A DNA stretch of 64,000 bases from Rosellinia necatrix (lineage: Eukaryota; Ascomycota; Sordariomycetes; Xylariales; Xylariaceae), in NCBI GenBank assembly GCA_021209875.1, contig JAGYVD010000005.1:1736001-1800000 (forward strand), read 5' to 3'. The translations under genes were made by a program, and so were the position numbers. Position 1 is the first letter of the stretch, and the number at the start of each line of letters is the position of its first letter. The notes under the pieces are model-generated. The model was not told the origin of the DNA and ran no database searches. It was given only the letters and a program-made list of their open reading frames with translations. Below, one piece after another: positions 59,726 to 64,000 of the stretch.

Positions 59726-61978
59726 CATAGAATTGCATTATTTCAGTATGGACATGGTTCGTCCAAGCTCCGCTTTGTTCTGGCTCATTACGCAGGACAT
59801 ACTACACCATGTACGTATGTATGTACGTATGTGTATATGTATGTGTATATGTACGCAGATGTATGGGCATATAGACCTGATGTATAGTGTACATAGTGTA
59901 ATGTTGTAATATTGTAATGTCTGGAGAAAATCAGGATCTGCAAGATATGCGCCAGTTATGTCGTCCCTAATGAATGTCTCCCATTCATTCCCCTTCCCCT
60001 TCAAATCCTCCTCGTGTCCTCGTCGTGACTATCCAGGGGACCGTACACCACAAACTGCCAGTCGAGTCCAGCACGACGGCTCAGTCTGGGCTCAAGCGGC
60101 AACAATAATCCGAGCTGGGACCTACTGTGGACTAAGGGCAATAGGTAGATGCAATGTGTGCGCCCCATGCACGGCTGAGGTCGGGATCACAAAAACAGCC
60201 TGTGTGATACATCGGACGAACCTCTCCCAGAGACGTTGCCGAGTTTATCGTTACCCCAGAATACCAAGTTTGCGGATGGCCGCGTTCAGGGCCAATCCGT
60301 TCGACTCCAAAGTCTGGGGATCGAGTCTAGGGATCGAGTCTATCTAAGGATCAATGACGCCGAACCGCGCATTATCGATGGCCCGACCTCCCCTCCAAGC
60401 CGATTCAGGCGTGTGTGTGTGTGTATGTGTGTGTATGTGTGTGTATGTATGTTTGGTTGTGTGGTCTGCATACACACTACAGCAGACACTACAGCATACA
60501 CTACACTACATACACACAATACCGTAGTGTGGTGCAGCCGAATCGCGCGCTGCTCGGTCGACCAGGGTAGTGGGGGGGATCCGCCCAATTGCCGACGGCG
60601 CTATGATTGGTGAATAGTGGCCCTGCTCTCTCCGCTTCGCTTGTGCACCATGCTGCCGGGGGAAGGAGGAGGTGGGCTCGGAAAGGAATCTTTTCGGTGG
60701 TGTGCCTCTCCTTGGCTCCCCAACCTGCGCTATACTTGTGCACTGCACTACTGGACCAGAGGAGAGAGGCGACCACGACAATGCAACCGTGGTCCCAACG
60801 ATACGGGACGAGGTTGCTGCCGGCACTTCACCACTGCAGCTAGTGGTTTTGCTCCAGAAGGATGTGCCAGCAGCAGGAGGGCGGGCTAGCAGTGGTTATA
60901 AGTAGTCACGAGGAATGCGGTGTGGTTGTGGTTGGGAGATGGCGCAGGCAGGTACTTTGCATTCGGTCCTGGCGCACTCAGACCTGGTGCACGCAGTCGG
61001 TCGTGTCGTGGTGCAGATGAAGGCTGCCGAGCTTGAGTAAGAAATTGATAAACATATCCTACGGGCCGCGCCGCCCGTATGCAATCGAGCGCTGCAGAGC
61101 GCACAGTATTTCCTTTTTCCCTTTTCCCTTTTCCACGTAAGCGCTGTAATTTAGTGTACTTTGTAGTTGACTAGATGGCCCGCTATATGCGAAAACCCCA
61201 TGTCTCTCTCCTTACGCGACAAGGGTGTGCCGAAAATTGCGTTGCATGTACATGCGCTACGCTAGACCTAGGCTGAGACGCTATACTCGATTGTATACTA
61301 CCTACAGCTGCTCCCGACAGCTACGATATAATTTGCCCACTATTGCAGGTCTACTAAATCACGTGGAGTGGAGTCTCCTTCATTGGCTGCTGGGGTAGCG
61401 ACCTCTCATTATAACCGGCCCCACTATCCTATAGAACGGAAGCCATTGGTTCGCTGGCGGGAGTTCTTACCCCCGACAGCCGGGGGGCTAGTCTGAAGAG
61501 TCTCACTAGGTGCATACTTAATCCAAGGATCTCACTCTCTCAATACCACCCACATAGCACTAATACCATATGCAATGGTTACCTATTTACCTAAGTCCTT
61601 ATGCAATGCACATGCCGCTGTAGGTACCTATCTCGAACCTATGGTCAACTAAACTAACTGCCCACCATCTATCCGACGCCACCTATCGAGACTTTGACAT
61701 CACCGCCATTCATCACCGCCGCCATCGCCAGCAGCCAAGACAAAAACCACAGCTCTGGCCACCGCCACATGGGCCGCCTCTCGTCAGCACCACAAACGGC
61801 ACTACTGCAGTCAGTCGTTAGTCTGGCAAAGGCCTCTCTTTTTCTTGATCTCTCGTCCCTCCCAGATCTTGCTTCTTGAGAAAAATAAATACGGGCAGAT
61901 CCCACGCCGTCTTTAAAAAGCCGTCGAGAGCCCAACGCTTACCTAACGGGAAAATGGCCCTCCTTCGGTCAGCACCAT

Positions 61979-62010
61979 CGGTCGGTCGGTCGGTCGGTCG
62001 GTCAGTCGGC
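61979..62010 (+). repeat. GGTC tetranucleotide microsatellite
   Basis: About seven copies of GGTC. Confidence 0.9.
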
Positions 62011-63214
62011 ATCGGCCAAAGCAGCCAAAGGGCAACTAACTTTAGCTTACTTAGCTAGTTAGTTGTCTCCCCTCCCACGCGTCTCTCAAGCAAGCTCAAC
62101 TCGCACCATCTGTCAAACTCGCATATGTGTACCTAGTGTACGGTAGGCAGCCGACTACTGAGCAAGGCCAACCCCTTTTCTCCCCCCGCTAGCTCGTCTA
62201 GCGTGGATTCCGTTTCATCGTCATCATCGCAATCATCCATCCACTTCTCGTCGTTTTGCCAGGTAGGTTGAGTGGTGTGTGTAGTATTCTCGTGGGTTGG
62301 TTGCTACTGTACGCCGGATAGCGCACGCTACATTGCTACATGCCTACTTATATCCTCGAAGAAATCAAACCTTTTCGGCTCTTGGCTCTCCATCCTTACT
62401 TAGCTTACTTAGCTTGGACCCTAGTCCGGACCAGGATTCAGCGCCATCCGATGAACATCGATCATCCCACACGTAACCGCATCTTGCGACGGATGAGACC
62501 CCATTAACAAAGGTAATCGCCCCACCCGTCCTCATCAATAGCTTATCAACCGACCACGTTTTTCTCAGAGGAGGGTGCAGCTGGAGATGGGTTGGGCATT
62601 GGCAGAGCTATCGATAAATGCCCTGTGTTATACATTTCTATAGCTACCAATCGGGGGGTGTCTTTTGTTGCGTATCGAAACCACAGCCTGATCGAGAGGA
62701 ACTAGAGTAGGCTTATGGGTTTCAACCGCCGGTTATAGCTGTGGCAAGCTGAGTTATATGGCAAGGCTATCATCCCAGCTCGAACGGAGATTTTCGTGGA
62801 CGAATTGGGCCACAACTCCGTTGCCAGTCGGTTTTGCCAGTGAAATGCACTTACACTAACCTACATACACCACCTGCATACCATACACTTGCTATGGTAC
62901 ATTGCCTTCCTCCCTGGCCCTCTCTCCTGGTCCGTGTACACAACCGCATCTGTTAAGCCCTGCGTCCATTGGTTAATCTACCCGTTTGCCATGTCTCCCA
63001 GGGCTGTTTGCAGGCAAAGTAGTGGGGCCCGCCGGGGTCCGCTGGGGTCTGGCGGGGCGCTGACGGGGACGCCCCCATCTAATCACTAACCCCCATCTAC
63101 ACTACACTAACTACCTGCCTACACATGCATATACACTAGGTAGGTACAAGTACACTACACTCCATACCTGCACCTACCATAACACGATCTAGTGTACCTA
63201 CAGACTTACTTGTA

Positions 63215-63264
63215 CCTATATGGCTACCCTATATGGCCACCTATATGGCTACCTACATGGCGAC
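63215..63264 (+). repeat. TATATGGCTACC tandem repeat
   Basis: About four imperfect copies of a 12- to 15-bp unit. Confidence 0.85.
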
Positions 63265-64000
63265 CATACATAGTACCTGCGCTATACATATAAGTGTAGA
63301 TGCAAGGGCAATCGTTAGCCGTTTGCAGCCAATCACAGGCGTGCGCTGTTGCTGCTCGCAGCTACCATAGGTAGTACAAGTTACAAGGTATGCCTACCCT
63401 GGACTCCCTGGCGGCCCTGAGCTGCTGCCCTGAGCTTCCCTCCCTTGCTCGACTAACGTCTAGTCCCAACTCCCACCACAGTAACTCAGTCTGGCCTAAG
63501 CCGCTGACAAGGCTCCCTCCACAGACTACACTCTGGACCGTTTAGTCCCTCTGCCATCCCCGTCTCTGCCCAGTCGCGGCCAAGTGGCCATGATTTGCAT
63601 CGTATCAAGGACCACAACGCGCTGTTTCAGCACCACTCGCCGCACACCTGGCTACTGAAACGGGGTGCGGTGGTCCGAGATTTGTCCAAAGACGGACCGT
63701 TGTTCGGTTCGAAAGTGGCATCACTTCCTATCTCAGCCCGCACCACCACACGTGTGCGGGGTCGCAAGCATGCAACTACACCAACAGCAGCAGAGGAGAA
63801 GCAATAGAGAGACAAGGCCCAGGATCACGATGGCGTTAGCCTCGGCGCTAATGGCCTACAGCCCAACTCTTTCTTTGTCCGGACGGCAACCTCGCTCTCT
63901 CCTCCATCCGTCAGACCGTCGCCCTTGACGTGCTTGGTGGTGTACAGAGTACGCGGGAATCAATCCTGGCTGGCGAGGGTGAGTAGTCGCTAGGCAAGGA

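Larger units (their letters stand above)
57708..64000. other. gene desert, 6.3 kb, many tandem repeats
   Basis: No credible gene to the end of the window. Tandem arrays include AAT and TTG trinucleotides (57858-57967), a G-rich GGTGGAT tract (58203-58250), a 13-bp minisatellite (59661-59725), a GTAT-rich run (59810-59862), GGTC tetranucleotides (61979-62010) and a TATATGGCTACC array (63215-63264). Open frames up to 145 codons read through these and have no domain signature. Confidence 0.6.

Noticed and set aside
60315..60345. Direct repeat GGGATCGAGTCTA
   Set aside because: Only two copies; below the level at which it means anything here.

Overview
The window is nuclear DNA of a filamentous ascomycete (Pezizomycotina, most likely Sordariomycetes). 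Most genes are broken by short introns with GTAAGT-type donors and CTAAC/CTGAC branch points. The gene content is typical of moulds: a hybrid histidine kinase, a TBC Rab-GAP, an M13 metallopeptidase, a fungal arylsulfotransferase, a class I terpene synthase and a fungal-rhodopsin-type 7TM protein. Intergenic DNA is full of TAGGTACCTA-type palindromic short repeats. Exon boundaries below were joined by hand by checking splice motifs and reading phase across each junction.

Layout. 1-4.7 kb: cobalamin-independent methionine synthase MET6 (minus) with a 5'UTR intron. 7.7-11.2 kb: an unrecognised two-exon gene of about 1134 residues. 11.8-13.1 kb: a degenerate RING protein with a long His/Asp-rich repeat. 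14.4-15.5 kb: a fungal PPSY-motif protein (minus) that also carries a His-rich stretch. 16.5-20.3 kb: a TBC-domain Rab GTPase-activating protein (minus). 20.3-24.7 kb: no gene seen. 24.7-27.3 kb: an ankyrin plus DIL-domain protein with a GC-AG intron (minus). 28.1-29.3 kb: allantoicase (minus), divergent from a cytochrome b561 gene at 30.2-31.2 kb that carries a frameshift at a run of A. 32.7-36.0 kb: a nine-exon neprilysin-like M13 peptidase. 36.4-38.0 kb: a secreted arylsulfotransferase-like protein (minus). 38-42 kb: repeat-rich intergenic DNA. 42.2-48.4 kb: a 2036-residue hybrid histidine kinase. 48.4-54.6 kb: a gene desert full of unrelated short tandem repeats. 54.6-57.7 kb: a stand-alone terpene synthase convergent with a 7TM protein. 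57.7-64 kb: a second desert of the same texture.

How the genes relate. The first 48 kb is mostly core housekeeping and signalling: methionine synthesis, purine-nitrogen salvage, vesicle traffic, sensing and extracellular hydrolysis. I see no operon-like or cluster logic there beyond ordinary divergent and convergent pairs. The last 16 kb is different. Two genes sit alone between two repeat-dense deserts, and one of them is a terpene cyclase with all catalytic motifs intact. Its sequence resembles the cyclase half of bifunctional di/sesterterpene synthases but lacks the prenyltransferase half. This is the best candidate here for undescribed chemistry; its product cannot be predicted from sequence.
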